IMG/VR virus record: IMGVR_UViG_3300044618_001297
Coordinates: 1-39,164 of that record
Reading direction: 5' to 3' (one strand)
Source: a virus
DNA length: 39,164 nt
How positions within the stretch are numbered: the stretch's first letter is position 1; the number at the start of each line of letters is the position of its first letter. Below the pieces are notes generated by a model. The model saw only the letters and a list, made by a program, of their open reading frames with translations. It ran no database searches and was not told the origin of the DNA. The position numbers were made by a program, and so were the translations under genes. Below are positions 32,586 through 38,968 of this stretch, piece after piece.

Positions 32586-33386
32586 ATGAAAACGTATCGT
32601 TCCATCTTTATTTCAGACGTTCATCTTGGTACCAAAGACAGCCAAGCAGGAAAACTTAACAACTTTTTGAAACATAACAGTTGTAATACATTGTACTTGG
32701 TCGGAGATATTATTGATGGATGGAAGATACAACAAAACAAATGGCGCTGGAAACAAAGTCATACTAACGTAGTTCGTAGAGTATTAGGTCACGCTAAACG
32801 AGGTACTAGAGTAGTATATGTAGCAGGCAACCATGATGAATTTTTAAGAACAATGCTACCCTATAATTTTAATTTTGGGTTAATCGAAATTCATAACCAA
32901 ATAGAACATGTCGGGGCGGATGGCAAACACTATCTAGTCATACATGGTGATTTGTTTGATGGCATCACACGACTAGCACCATGGATAGGATTTTTAGGAG
33001 ACAAAGCATATGATATCATTTTATCGCTTAATAGCAGATTCAATTGGATCCGTCATCGTATGGGTTTTGGGTATTTTAGTATTAGTAAATATCTTAAACA
33101 CAAAGTAAAAAAGGCAGTTGATTTTATCTTCCAGTTTGAATCAAATTTGGCAGCATATTGTAAAAAAAGAGACTACGATGGTGTGATATGTGGACACATA
33201 CATCACGCTGAAATAAAAGAAATTAATGGTGTAATATATATGAATGACGGCGATTGGGTAGAAAGTTGTACAGCACTAGTAGAGCATCATGACGGCCGTT
33301 GGGAAATCGTAACTTGGACTAAGGAGAAAGATGATGAAAGTAAAGAAGATAGTAAAGAAAATGTATCAAGCAATATTGAACCATAA
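32586..33386 (+). CDS. LpxH-like metallophosphoesterase
   Basis: A 266-aa calcineurin-like phosphoesterase of the UDP-2,3-diacylglucosamine diphosphatase type. Metal-site motifs in order: SDVHLGT (Asp11, His13), LVGDIIDGW (Asp41), AGNHDEF (Asn82, His83), VIHGDLFDG (His120) and ICGHIHHAEI (His204, His206). LpxH cleaves UDP-diacylglucosamine to lipid X and UMP in lipid A synthesis. The sequence is close to bacterial relatives, so it was probably taken from a host; the GT2 gene nearby also fits envelope glycolipid work. Another small diphosphate substrate is possible. It starts directly after a promoter-like motif. Its 3' end overlaps a 44-aa ORF in another frame. Confidence 0.87.
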   Translation: MKTYRSIFISDVHLGTKDSQAGKLNNFLKHNSCNTLYLVGDIIDGWKIQQNKWRWKQSHTNVVRRVLGHAKRGTRVVYVAGNHDEFLRTMLPYNFNFGLIEIHNQIEHVGADGKHYLVIHGDLFDGITRLAPWIGFLGDKAYDIILSLNSRFNWIRHRMGFGYFSISKYLKHKVKKAVDFIFQFESNLAAYCKKRDYDGVICGHIHHAEIKEINGVIYMNDGDWVESCTALVEHHDGRWEIVTWTKEKDDESKEDSKENVSSNIEP

Positions 33387-33465
33387 TGAAGAGAAAGAAA
33401 AAAAGTTGTGGCTAAAGGCATTGAATAAGTCATTAAAGAACAAACACACTCAAGTTATTAGATAA
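33331..33465 (+). CDS. Small Lys-rich ORF (44 aa) overlapping the phosphoesterase end
   Basis: AAGGAG at 33321-33326 precedes tandem ATGs at 33331 and 33334, a strong ribosome binding site placed inside the phosphoesterase gene. The frame runs MMKVKKIVKKMYQAIL to HTQVIR and fills the gap up to the next gene, whose ATG overlaps its stop (TAATG). The product is highly basic and helical. It may be a real small protein or a translational bridge that carries ribosomes to the GT2 gene. Confidence 0.6.
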   Translation: MMKVKKIVKKMYQAILNHNEEKEKKLWLKALNKSLKNKHTQVIR

Positions 33466-34172
33466 TGATGAAAGATAAAATAACCATTGTTGTTCCTTGC
33501 AAGAACGAAGAAAATTATATTCATCACTTACTAGAATCATTGCGTCAGCAAGACATTAGTGATACTAAAATTATCATCGCTGATTGTTCTACCGACAATA
33601 CTAGACAAGTTATCAGAGATAATTGTGGTTCGTTGAACGTAGAAATCATAGACGGTGGTCCTGTTTCATTTGCAAAAAACAATGGTGCCCGACTGGTTAC
33701 CACTCCTTACATCTTATTCATTGATGCTGATGTTCGGTTCTTTAAAAACACTGTTATTAAAGATGCAGTGAATGAAATTGTATCTAGTGATTTGGATCTT
33801 ATCGGATTAAACATCAAGTGCTATGACAATGATATTAGAGCAATCATAGGCTTTTCTATCTTCAATGTAATAAATCACATATTGAAATATTTCTCTCCGT
33901 TTGCAGTTGGTGCATTTATGTTAACACGTAGAGACAGGTTTGAAGAATTGGGTGGATTCCCCGAAAAGACTGTAACATCCGAAGACTATTTTTTATCCAA
34001 AATGTACAGTCCAAAAAAGTTTAAAATTATCAATCATCACTTTGGTCAAGATTCTCGTAGGTTTAAGAAAATGGGATACTTTGGTATGGCCGCATATCTA
34101 ATTAAAAACTTTATTAATCGCAACAACAAAGAATACTGGGACCGTTTAGACTCATCCAAATATTGGAACTAA
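33465..34172 (+). CDS. GT2-family glycosyltransferase
   Basis: A 235-aa GT-A fold enzyme. The N-terminus ITIVVPCKNEENYIHHLLESL is the classic GT2 start. IIIADCSTDNT follows, then FAKNNGARL and the metal-binding D87-A-D89 in ILFIDADVRF. TSEDYFLSKM supplies the candidate acceptor-side ED motif. FSIFNVINHILKYFSPFAVGAFML near 133-155 is hydrophobic and may touch the membrane, as in lipid-linked sugar transferases. Tandem ATGs at 33465 and 33468; the first overlaps the upstream stop. A role with the LpxH-like enzyme in altering host lipopolysaccharide or making a phage glycan is inference. Confidence 0.85.
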   Translation: MMKDKITIVVPCKNEENYIHHLLESLRQQDISDTKIIIADCSTDNTRQVIRDNCGSLNVEIIDGGPVSFAKNNGARLVTTPYILFIDADVRFFKNTVIKDAVNEIVSSDLDLIGLNIKCYDNDIRAIIGFSIFNVINHILKYFSPFAVGAFMLTRRDRFEELGGFPEKTVTSEDYFLSKMYSPKKFKIINHHFGQDSRRFKKMGYFGMAAYLIKNFINRNNKEYWDRLDSSKYWN

Positions 34173-34225
34173 CCAGTTTTCAACTAAAATTGTGACCCGG
34201 ATCACATCCTGTGTACGATATAACC

Positions 34226-34255
34226 TTGACAGTGGCACTACAAATGCTATATACT
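34226..34255 (+). promoter_or_regulatory. Strong sigma70-type promoter
   Basis: A perfect TTGACA (34226-34231), an 18-bp spacer and TATACT (34250-34255), with TG at 34245-34246. It lies in a 113-bp gap that otherwise holds only the leader of the next gene, which ends in AAGGAA before ATG 34286. Confidence 0.75.
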
Positions 34256-34285
34256 TGTTAAGTTATTTTTTATATAAGGAATATT

Positions 34286-35188
34286 ATGACAACAACAATT
34301 ACAATTAAAGACAAAGCAGTGAATGCTACATATCAAAACGTTACGGGTTTAACAGGTGGAGCAGGAGTTGACGCAGTTTTTGACGTAGTAAAAACAAACG
34401 GTGTTTACACAGCAAGTTTAGACAGTCTAGCCGCAAGTGCTGGTTCTGGATATGTTGCAGGTGACACTATCACTATTCTAGGTTCTGCACTAGGTGGCGT
34501 GAACGGCACAAACAACTTGATTCTAACTGTTGCAACAGTTGGTACTGCAGGTAAGATTGCTACGTTTGGTGCTGTTGGTACAGGTCGAGTTGGTGATGGC
34601 ACTGTTGATGTTGCTGTTGATGTAACCGGCACTACCGGCATTGACACATACACACTAAATGGCGCAAGCACAGACTTCACAATTACTAAGACCGCAGACA
34701 AAATTACAGCCGCAAGCACAGTCGCAACCAATGTTACATTTACATTAGCAGACCACGAGCGTGTTGTATTTGATAACAAAGGTATCGCCTTTGATGCCGC
34801 AGGTCGTGCAGGTGACGTATATGCATTACTGGCTGCCGCATTAGGTACAAGTGATGTTACTAATTCATACAAAGGTATTGGTATCTATCTTGCTGACAAT
34901 GGTTGGACTAACAAACAATTAGCAACAGCATTACTAGCCACTGATACTTACAAAACTGATGCAGGTGGAGTAAGCGATGAGACATTCATCAAGCACGTTT
35001 ACAAAAACGTATTTGGTACAGATGCTACATTGACGCAAGTTACAGAATATACAACTTGGATGCACAACAGCAATCTAAGTCAAGCGGATGTTCTAATAGC
35101 CGCAAGTGAATTAGCCGCATTTGAAACTACAATCGGTTTAACTGGGTTAGCAACAACCGGTATCGAATATACCCCATTCGTAGCGTAA
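34286..35188 (+). CDS. DUF4214-containing extracellular or virion-type protein
   Basis: A 300-aa, Thr/Ala/Gly-rich protein. Residues 1-100 are beta-strand repeats with YVAGDTITILGSALGG and NNLILTVA, a pattern I associate with phage tail or fibre proteins. Residues 110-175 (YTLNGASTDFTITKT, ADHERVVFDNKGIAFD) and 178-290 (DVYALLAAALG, GIYLADNGWTNKQLATALL, FIKHVYKNVFG) match the DUF4214 region found in RTX-like and S-layer-like bacterial proteins. There is no Sec signal. It has its own promoter, a leader with AAGGAA and its own terminator, so it is a single-gene unit that is probably strongly expressed. Many GCA and GCC alanine codons set it apart from its neighbours. Confidence 0.8.
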   Translation: MTTTITIKDKAVNATYQNVTGLTGGAGVDAVFDVVKTNGVYTASLDSLAASAGSGYVAGDTITILGSALGGVNGTNNLILTVATVGTAGKIATFGAVGTGRVGDGTVDVAVDVTGTTGIDTYTLNGASTDFTITKTADKITAASTVATNVTFTLADHERVVFDNKGIAFDAAGRAGDVYALLAAALGTSDVTNSYKGIGIYLADNGWTNKQLATALLATDTYKTDAGGVSDETFIKHVYKNVFGTDATLTQVTEYTTWMHNSNLSQADVLIAASELAAFETTIGLTGLATTGIEYTPFVA

Positions 35189-35205
35189 TCAGTTTTACGC
35201 TATTC

Positions 35206-35227
35206 AAAAGGCTCTTAGGAGCCTTTT
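35206..35227 (+). terminator. Rho-independent terminator
   Basis: AAAAGGCTC (35206-35214), loop TTAG, GAGCCTTTT (35219-35227). The stem equals that of the tmRNA terminator; the loops are TTAG here and TTCG there. Confidence 0.88.
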
Positions 35228-35231
35228 CCAT

Positions 35232-35239
35232 TATAAATA
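35232..35239 (+). promoter_or_regulatory. T4-type late promoter TATAAATA
   Basis: A perfect TATAAATA directly follows the terminator and ends 5 nt before ATG 35245. A new transcript must begin here, so the context supports the call. The message would be leaderless. Confidence 0.6.
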
Positions 35240-35244
35240 CTTTG

Positions 35245-35733
35245 ATGAACCCTGACTACATTGAAATATTACCCGATTACAAAGTTGATTTATCTAAGTT
35301 ATTAGAAGAATATAACATGGTAAAACATTTATTATCTGACCGCAAACGTCCAAATAGTTCGGTATTGATACAACGTGCATTGAATTTAGCAACTGGTCAT
35401 CGTCCTACAGACACACTTGATTCATTGCCCTACACCGTTAATGTTGTAAAACATCTAATGGCCACACATAGTTTCAACACGGTATCATATAGATGCATTA
35501 TGCCCGATACGTGCTATTCTTGGCACACTGATTTTAGCGAAATGTGCTTGCATATTCCGTTAATCACTAACGAAGGATGTAGATTTGTCTACGAAGATAA
35601 AGCATTTCACATGCCCGCAGATGGTTCCGTATATATAGTTAATAATGAAAAATCTCATTCTTTTATGAATGGTGGAACTGAACCCAGAGTACATATCACC
35701 TTAGAGAATTTTGGTTCAAGGCCAATGCGATAA
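35245..35733 (+). CDS. Aspartyl/asparaginyl beta-hydroxylase-like dioxygenase
   Basis: A 162-aa protein starting at ATG 35245 (a TTG 3 nt upstream is less likely). CYSWHTDFSEMCLHIPL holds the candidate iron ligands His94 and Asp96. HMPADGSVYIVNNEKSHSFMNGG gives the distal His138, and Arg148 in PRVHITLENFG would anchor 2-oxoglutarate. This is the double-stranded beta-helix core with little else. It differs clearly from the dioxygenase domain at 18916. Known relatives hydroxylate Asp/Asn side chains or small molecules. It sits alone between a terminator and a nucleotidyltransferase-like gene. Confidence 0.82.
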   Translation: MNPDYIEILPDYKVDLSKLLEEYNMVKHLLSDRKRPNSSVLIQRALNLATGHRPTDTLDSLPYTVNVVKHLMATHSFNTVSYRCIMPDTCYSWHTDFSEMCLHIPLITNEGCRFVYEDKAFHMPADGSVYIVNNEKSHSFMNGGTEPRVHITLENFGSRPMR

Positions 35734-35736
35734 ATA
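35729..35736 (+). promoter_or_regulatory. GATAAATA late-promoter-like motif
   Basis: The motif overlaps the stop of the dioxygenase gene and ends 4 nt before ATG 35741. It departs from TATAAATA at the first base. Confidence 0.35.
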
Positions 35737-35740
35737 CTAT

Positions 35741-37108
35741 ATGGATATTAAAGAACTTCACTCATTTAAAATGTCAGATGCCGTGAAATTTCACGACAAA
35801 TTGAACCCAAATCTATGGCGTAATAACCAATTAGATCCTGCGGTTAGAAAGCAATTGATTGTCATTGCTGAAGACTTTTTATCCAACATGGGCATCAGTG
35901 GCCTAGACGTAAAAGACATTACAGTATCCGGTTCTAGTGCGGCATATTCATATACCCCACATAGCGACTTAGACTTGCATATCCTTGTTGATATGACTAA
36001 GTTGCCAAATGACGAAGTTTACAGAGAGTTATTCACTGCTAAAAAGACAATATATAACGATAGTCATGATATCAAAGTGAAGGGTGTACCAGTAGAACTT
36101 TATGTGCAGGATTCTAATCAACCAATAGTTTCATTGGGCGAGTACAGTATTCTTAATGATAAGTGGCTTAAGATTCCTTCAAAGCGCAGAGCAAATCTTG
36201 ACCAAAATGCAACTAAAGCAAAGTATGACAAGTTAGCAGGACTTGTTGATCTAGCACTTAAGTCACGTAATTTAGAACGAGTCAAAGACACTATCAAAAC
36301 TATCAAGCGTTATCGCCAAGCAGGTTTAGATACGTTTGGTGAGTTTGGTCCTGAAAATCTTGCATATAAAGCAGTTAGAAGTCAGGGTGCAATCGATGCA
36401 CTTTACAAGTTGCGTGATGAGTTACACGGTGAAGAACTTAGCATTGAAGAAATGTATTCAGGTCCCAAAATGAAATTTTTAAAGCCTGGCGAGTTGAAAG
36501 GTTCATATTCTGACTATGATTTACTACGCATGGGCTTTAAGAAATCACAAAATGGCTCATGGTATATTCCACAAACCAAGTGGGATAAACTTGTTAACGC
36601 ACAACAAATCGGCGAAGAAGATTTAGCAGAACGTTATTCTAAAGAGTTTGAAGGCTATTCAGGAAATAATCCTGCTATAGGTAAACTTAAAGTACTAACC
36701 CCCAGAGATATTAGAGGCAAGTATACAGATGACCAACTTGTTGCTGTAGGATTTAAAAAAGAACCAAATGGTAATTTTACCATTCCTTTATTGAAGTGGA
36801 ATAAACTACGATCAACAAAGAAGTTAGAAGACAGTGTTAGCGAAGATGAAACCATGCAATATGCCGCAGAAAAAATAGCGGCAACAAATCCATATGGTGG
36901 TATGAAAGATAGACAATATCGCGGATCAGTTTCAGAAGCATCAGGATACATTCCAAGCGAAAAAGAAAAGAATGATCCTCGCTGGAGCATGGCATTAACC
37001 AAAGACGTTCGTCCAAACGCAGTTAAAAAGAATGCTAAGGCATTTAGTTGGCTCACAAACAGAGCCGGTGTTCCTCCCCAAGCCAGACCGGATGGCAAAG
37101 TAAAATAA
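35741..37108 (+). CDS. Nucleotidyltransferase-fold protein with two C-terminal repeats
   Basis: A 455-aa protein. I choose ATG 35741 (MDIKELHSFK) over an upstream in-frame start inside the previous gene, because a promoter-like motif lies just before it. The polymerase-beta-like core has VSGSSAAYSYTPHSDLDLHIL with Gly64-Ser65 and Asp76/Asp78, and a third acid, Glu119, in VPVELYVQ, so the catalytic set looks complete. Helices follow to about 240. Two 45-residue repeats lie at 243-287 and 314-357 (LKPGELKGSYSDYDLLRMGF and LTPRDIRGKYTDDQLVAVGF). The end, NDPRWSMAL...KKNAKAFSWLTNRAG, resembles a tail I recall in phage proteins. Nucleotide and acceptor are unknown. Confidence 0.8.
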   Translation: MDIKELHSFKMSDAVKFHDKLNPNLWRNNQLDPAVRKQLIVIAEDFLSNMGISGLDVKDITVSGSSAAYSYTPHSDLDLHILVDMTKLPNDEVYRELFTAKKTIYNDSHDIKVKGVPVELYVQDSNQPIVSLGEYSILNDKWLKIPSKRRANLDQNATKAKYDKLAGLVDLALKSRNLERVKDTIKTIKRYRQAGLDTFGEFGPENLAYKAVRSQGAIDALYKLRDELHGEELSIEEMYSGPKMKFLKPGELKGSYSDYDLLRMGFKKSQNGSWYIPQTKWDKLVNAQQIGEEDLAERYSKEFEGYSGNNPAIGKLKVLTPRDIRGKYTDDQLVAVGFKKEPNGNFTIPLLKWNKLRSTKKLEDSVSEDETMQYAAEKIAATNPYGGMKDRQYRGSVSEASGYIPSEKEKNDPRWSMALTKDVRPNAVKKNAKAFSWLTNRAGVPPQARPDGKVK

Positions 37109-37111
37109 CGG

Positions 37112-37140
37112 TTGACATTAAATGAGTTTGGGCTTATAGT
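37112..37140 (+). promoter_or_regulatory. Sigma70-type promoter
   Basis: A perfect TTGACA (37112-37117), a 17-bp spacer and TATAGT (37135-37140). ATG 37147 begins 6 nt after the -10 box, so transcription would start on the ATG. Confidence 0.75.
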
Positions 37141-37146
37141 CACACT

Positions 37147-37407
37147 ATGTCTGAACGATTTAGTACCTCACTTGAAGCCAGAGACATTATTGTGGACCTG
37201 CGTCGGCAGTTGAAACGTTCACGTTATAATCCTGACCTACATAAATTATGTAACAATTTGGGTGAAATGAATTCCCAACTCAGTAGGCTTGAGGTAGAAG
37301 CCCGTCAAACTCATAAAGACCACAAAGTTGTTGCATATAAGCAACAGATTGCACAATCTATCGATTATCTCGAAAAAATGATACTAATTCTTAAACTTAT
37401 GGATTAA
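37147..37407 (+). CDS. Small helical protein, 86 aa
   Basis: The protein is charged and predicted almost wholly helical (DIIVDLRRQLKRSRYN, LGEMNSQLSRLEVEARQTHK, QQIAQSIDYLEKMILILKLMD), with a heptad-like pattern that suggests a coiled-coil dimer. I recognise no family. The ATG is 6 nt from the -10 box with no room for a Shine-Dalgarno, so the message is probably leaderless. It sits among short genes that each have their own sigma70-type promoter, which suits early expression by host polymerase. Confidence 0.75.
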   Translation: MSERFSTSLEARDIIVDLRRQLKRSRYNPDLHKLCNNLGEMNSQLSRLEVEARQTHKDHKVVAYKQQIAQSIDYLEKMILILKLMD

Positions 37408-37412
37408 AGTGC

Positions 37413-37441
37413 TTGACTTTAATTCAGTTTGGGCGTACAAT
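37413..37441 (+). promoter_or_regulatory. Sigma70-type promoter
   Basis: TTGACT (37413-37418), a 17-bp spacer and TACAAT (37436-37441). The leader of about 27 nt contains GGAG 6 nt before ATG 37475. It shares the TTGAC-T/A-TTAA stretch with the promoters at 37112 and 37741. Confidence 0.72.
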
Positions 37442-37474
37442 ACATGTATTGACACTAAGAAATCGGAGTTAAAA

Positions 37475-37732
37475 ATGAAAGCATTGAAAGCATATTTGGA
37501 CCGTAAGAACGCATACGCTACGATCTTTGGCGCCAAAGCACTTACGTTAGACAGTGCAGTTGATCGTCAGGCTATTGCCGATAGTATCGATTGTGATTTG
37601 AGTCCTGAAAATTTGACTTGCGATGGTGAATTGCCCCGCAGTCTTGTTCAAGCCCGTTATAAGGAATTGACTAATGCGGCACGTGAGTTGCAAAAATTAG
37701 ACCCATCTGTAAAATTTTATGAGTTTGCCTAA
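37475..37732 (+). CDS. Hypothetical protein, 85 aa
   Basis: I place the start at ATG 37475, after GGAG and downstream of a promoter; the frame is open further upstream, but that would put the start inside the promoter. The product (MKALKAYLDRKNAYATIFG to SVKFYEFA) is a mixed helical protein with no motif I know. CDLSPENLTCDGEL holds its two cysteines 10 apart. It has its own promoter, and another lies just after its stop, so it is probably a single-gene unit. Confidence 0.75.
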   Translation: MKALKAYLDRKNAYATIFGAKALTLDSAVDRQAIADSIDCDLSPENLTCDGELPRSLVQARYKELTNAARELQKLDPSVKFYEFA

Positions 37733-37740
37733 TTTAAGGC

Positions 37741-37769
37741 TTGACATTAATTCAAAACCCTGTTATATT
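37741..37769 (+). promoter_or_regulatory. Sigma70-type promoter with extended -10
   Basis: A perfect TTGACA (37741-37746), a 17-bp spacer and TATATT (37764-37769) preceded by TGT. The leader carries AAAGGAG (37786-37792) 9 nt before ATG 37802. Confidence 0.78.
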
Positions 37770-37801
37770 ACATATATTGTTAAACAAAGGAGCAACTAAC
37801 A

Positions 37802-38902
37802 ATGTCTCACGTATCTGATAATCTCACAATTACTTCTGTTCAGGCCCGCAAGGCAATTCTGACAGCATTCAAAGCAAAGCGACCCGTTTTTCTTTGGGGA
37901 CCTCCCGGCATCGGTAAGTCGGAAGTCGTAGAAGAAATCACTAACGAACTTAGTGGTGCTATGATTGACTTGCGTATGGCGCAGATGGAACCAACTGATA
38001 TTCGTGGTATCCCTTACTTCAATAAAGAAATCAACAAGATGGACTGGGCTGAGCCTGTCGATCTTCCTAGCGAAGAATTCGCTAAAGACTACCCTATCGT
38101 AGTTCTCTTCCTCGATGAAATGAACTCTGCACCCCCTGCAGTGCAAGCGGCTGGCTATCAACTTATTCTTAACCGTCGTGTAGGTAAGTACAAGTTGCCT
38201 GATAACGTTGTTATTGTTGCCGCAGGTAATCGTGACAGTGACAAGGGTGTTACGTATCGTATGCCGATGCCCCTTGCTAATCGTTTCATTCACATTGAAA
38301 TGCGTCCCGACTTTACTTCATGGCAGAATTGGGCTGTAAACAAGAACATTCACAAGGACGTTGTTGGTTATCTGTCTTTTGCAAAGCAGGACCTCTATGA
38401 TTTTGATGCAAAGTCTTCAAGCCGTGCATTTGCTACTCCCCGTTCGTGGTGTTTCGTTAGCGATTTGCTTGATGACGAAGACAACACTGATACTGATACA
38501 TTGTTCAATCTTGTTGCAGGTTCAGTTGGTGATGGTCTTGCTACAAAGTTTATGGCACACCGCAAGGTTGCAGGTCGTATGCCTAACCCAACTGACATTC
38601 TGTCAGGTAAGGTAACTGAACTCAACGTTAAAGAAATCAGTGCGATGTACTCACTCACTGTTTCTATGTGCTATGAACTCAAGGATTCACTTGAGAACAA
38701 GACTGCTGATCGTAAGCAGTTTCACGAAATGGCTGACAACTTCTTCTCATACATGATGAAGAATTTCGAAACTGAACTTGTTGTTATGGGTGCTAAGATT
38801 GCGCTTAAGACTTACAAGTTGCCGATTGAGCCTTCTCAATTGAAGAACTTTGACGAGTTTCACAAGAAGTACGGCAAGTACATTGTGGAAGCAGGCAACT
38901 AA
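37802..38902 (+). CDS. MoxR-like AAA+ ATPase
   Basis: A 366-aa protein. Walker A is GPPGIGKS at 33-40, Walker B VVLFLDE at 100-106 followed by MNSAPPAVQAAGYQLI, sensor 1 Asn143 in AAGNRDSD and the probable arginine finger Arg161 in PLANRF. The order fits MoxR-family AAA+ proteins, which use ATP to remodel target proteins or insert cofactors, usually with a VWA-domain partner; the partner would lie to the right of the window if present. It has a strong promoter and ribosome binding site of its own and a hairpin after it. Its codon choice leans more to C- and G-ending codons (AAG, AAC, CTC, TAC) than the genes to the left, as in highly expressed or more recently acquired genes. Confidence 0.9.
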   Translation: MSHVSDNLTITSVQARKAILTAFKAKRPVFLWGPPGIGKSEVVEEITNELSGAMIDLRMAQMEPTDIRGIPYFNKEINKMDWAEPVDLPSEEFAKDYPIVVLFLDEMNSAPPAVQAAGYQLILNRRVGKYKLPDNVVIVAAGNRDSDKGVTYRMPMPLANRFIHIEMRPDFTSWQNWAVNKNIHKDVVGYLSFAKQDLYDFDAKSSSRAFATPRSWCFVSDLLDDEDNTDTDTLFNLVAGSVGDGLATKFMAHRKVAGRMPNPTDILSGKVTELNVKEISAMYSLTVSMCYELKDSLENKTADRKQFHEMADNFFSYMMKNFETELVVMGAKIALKTYKLPIEPSQLKNFDEFHKKYGKYIVEAGN

Positions 38903-38915
38903 ATAGTTGCTCCTA

Positions 38916-38957
38916 GAGGGGGTAGGGTACGAGACATACTCTATCCCCTCGCTTTTA
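38916..38957 (+). terminator. Probable rho-independent terminator
   Basis: GAGGGGGTAG (38916-38925) pairs with CTATCCCCTC (38941-38950) over 10 bp with one G-T pair; the 15-nt loop is long. GCTTTTATT follows. It may let some transcription through to the gene starting 12 nt beyond. Confidence 0.65.
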
Positions 38958-38968
38958 TTAGGATTTAT

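Noticed and set aside
34405-34872. 155-codon open frame on the minus strand
   Set aside because: It is the complement of the Ala/Thr-rich DUF4214 gene, whose codon pattern keeps the opposite strand open. It has no ribosome binding site and a low-complexity product.
36655-37143. 162-codon minus-strand frame
   Set aside because: It is opposite the nucleotidyltransferase gene and would be the only minus-strand gene; no supporting signals.
37796-38293. 165-codon open frame on the minus strand
   Set aside because: It lies opposite the AAA+ gene, whose Walker motifs are intact, and has no promoter or ribosome binding site of its own.
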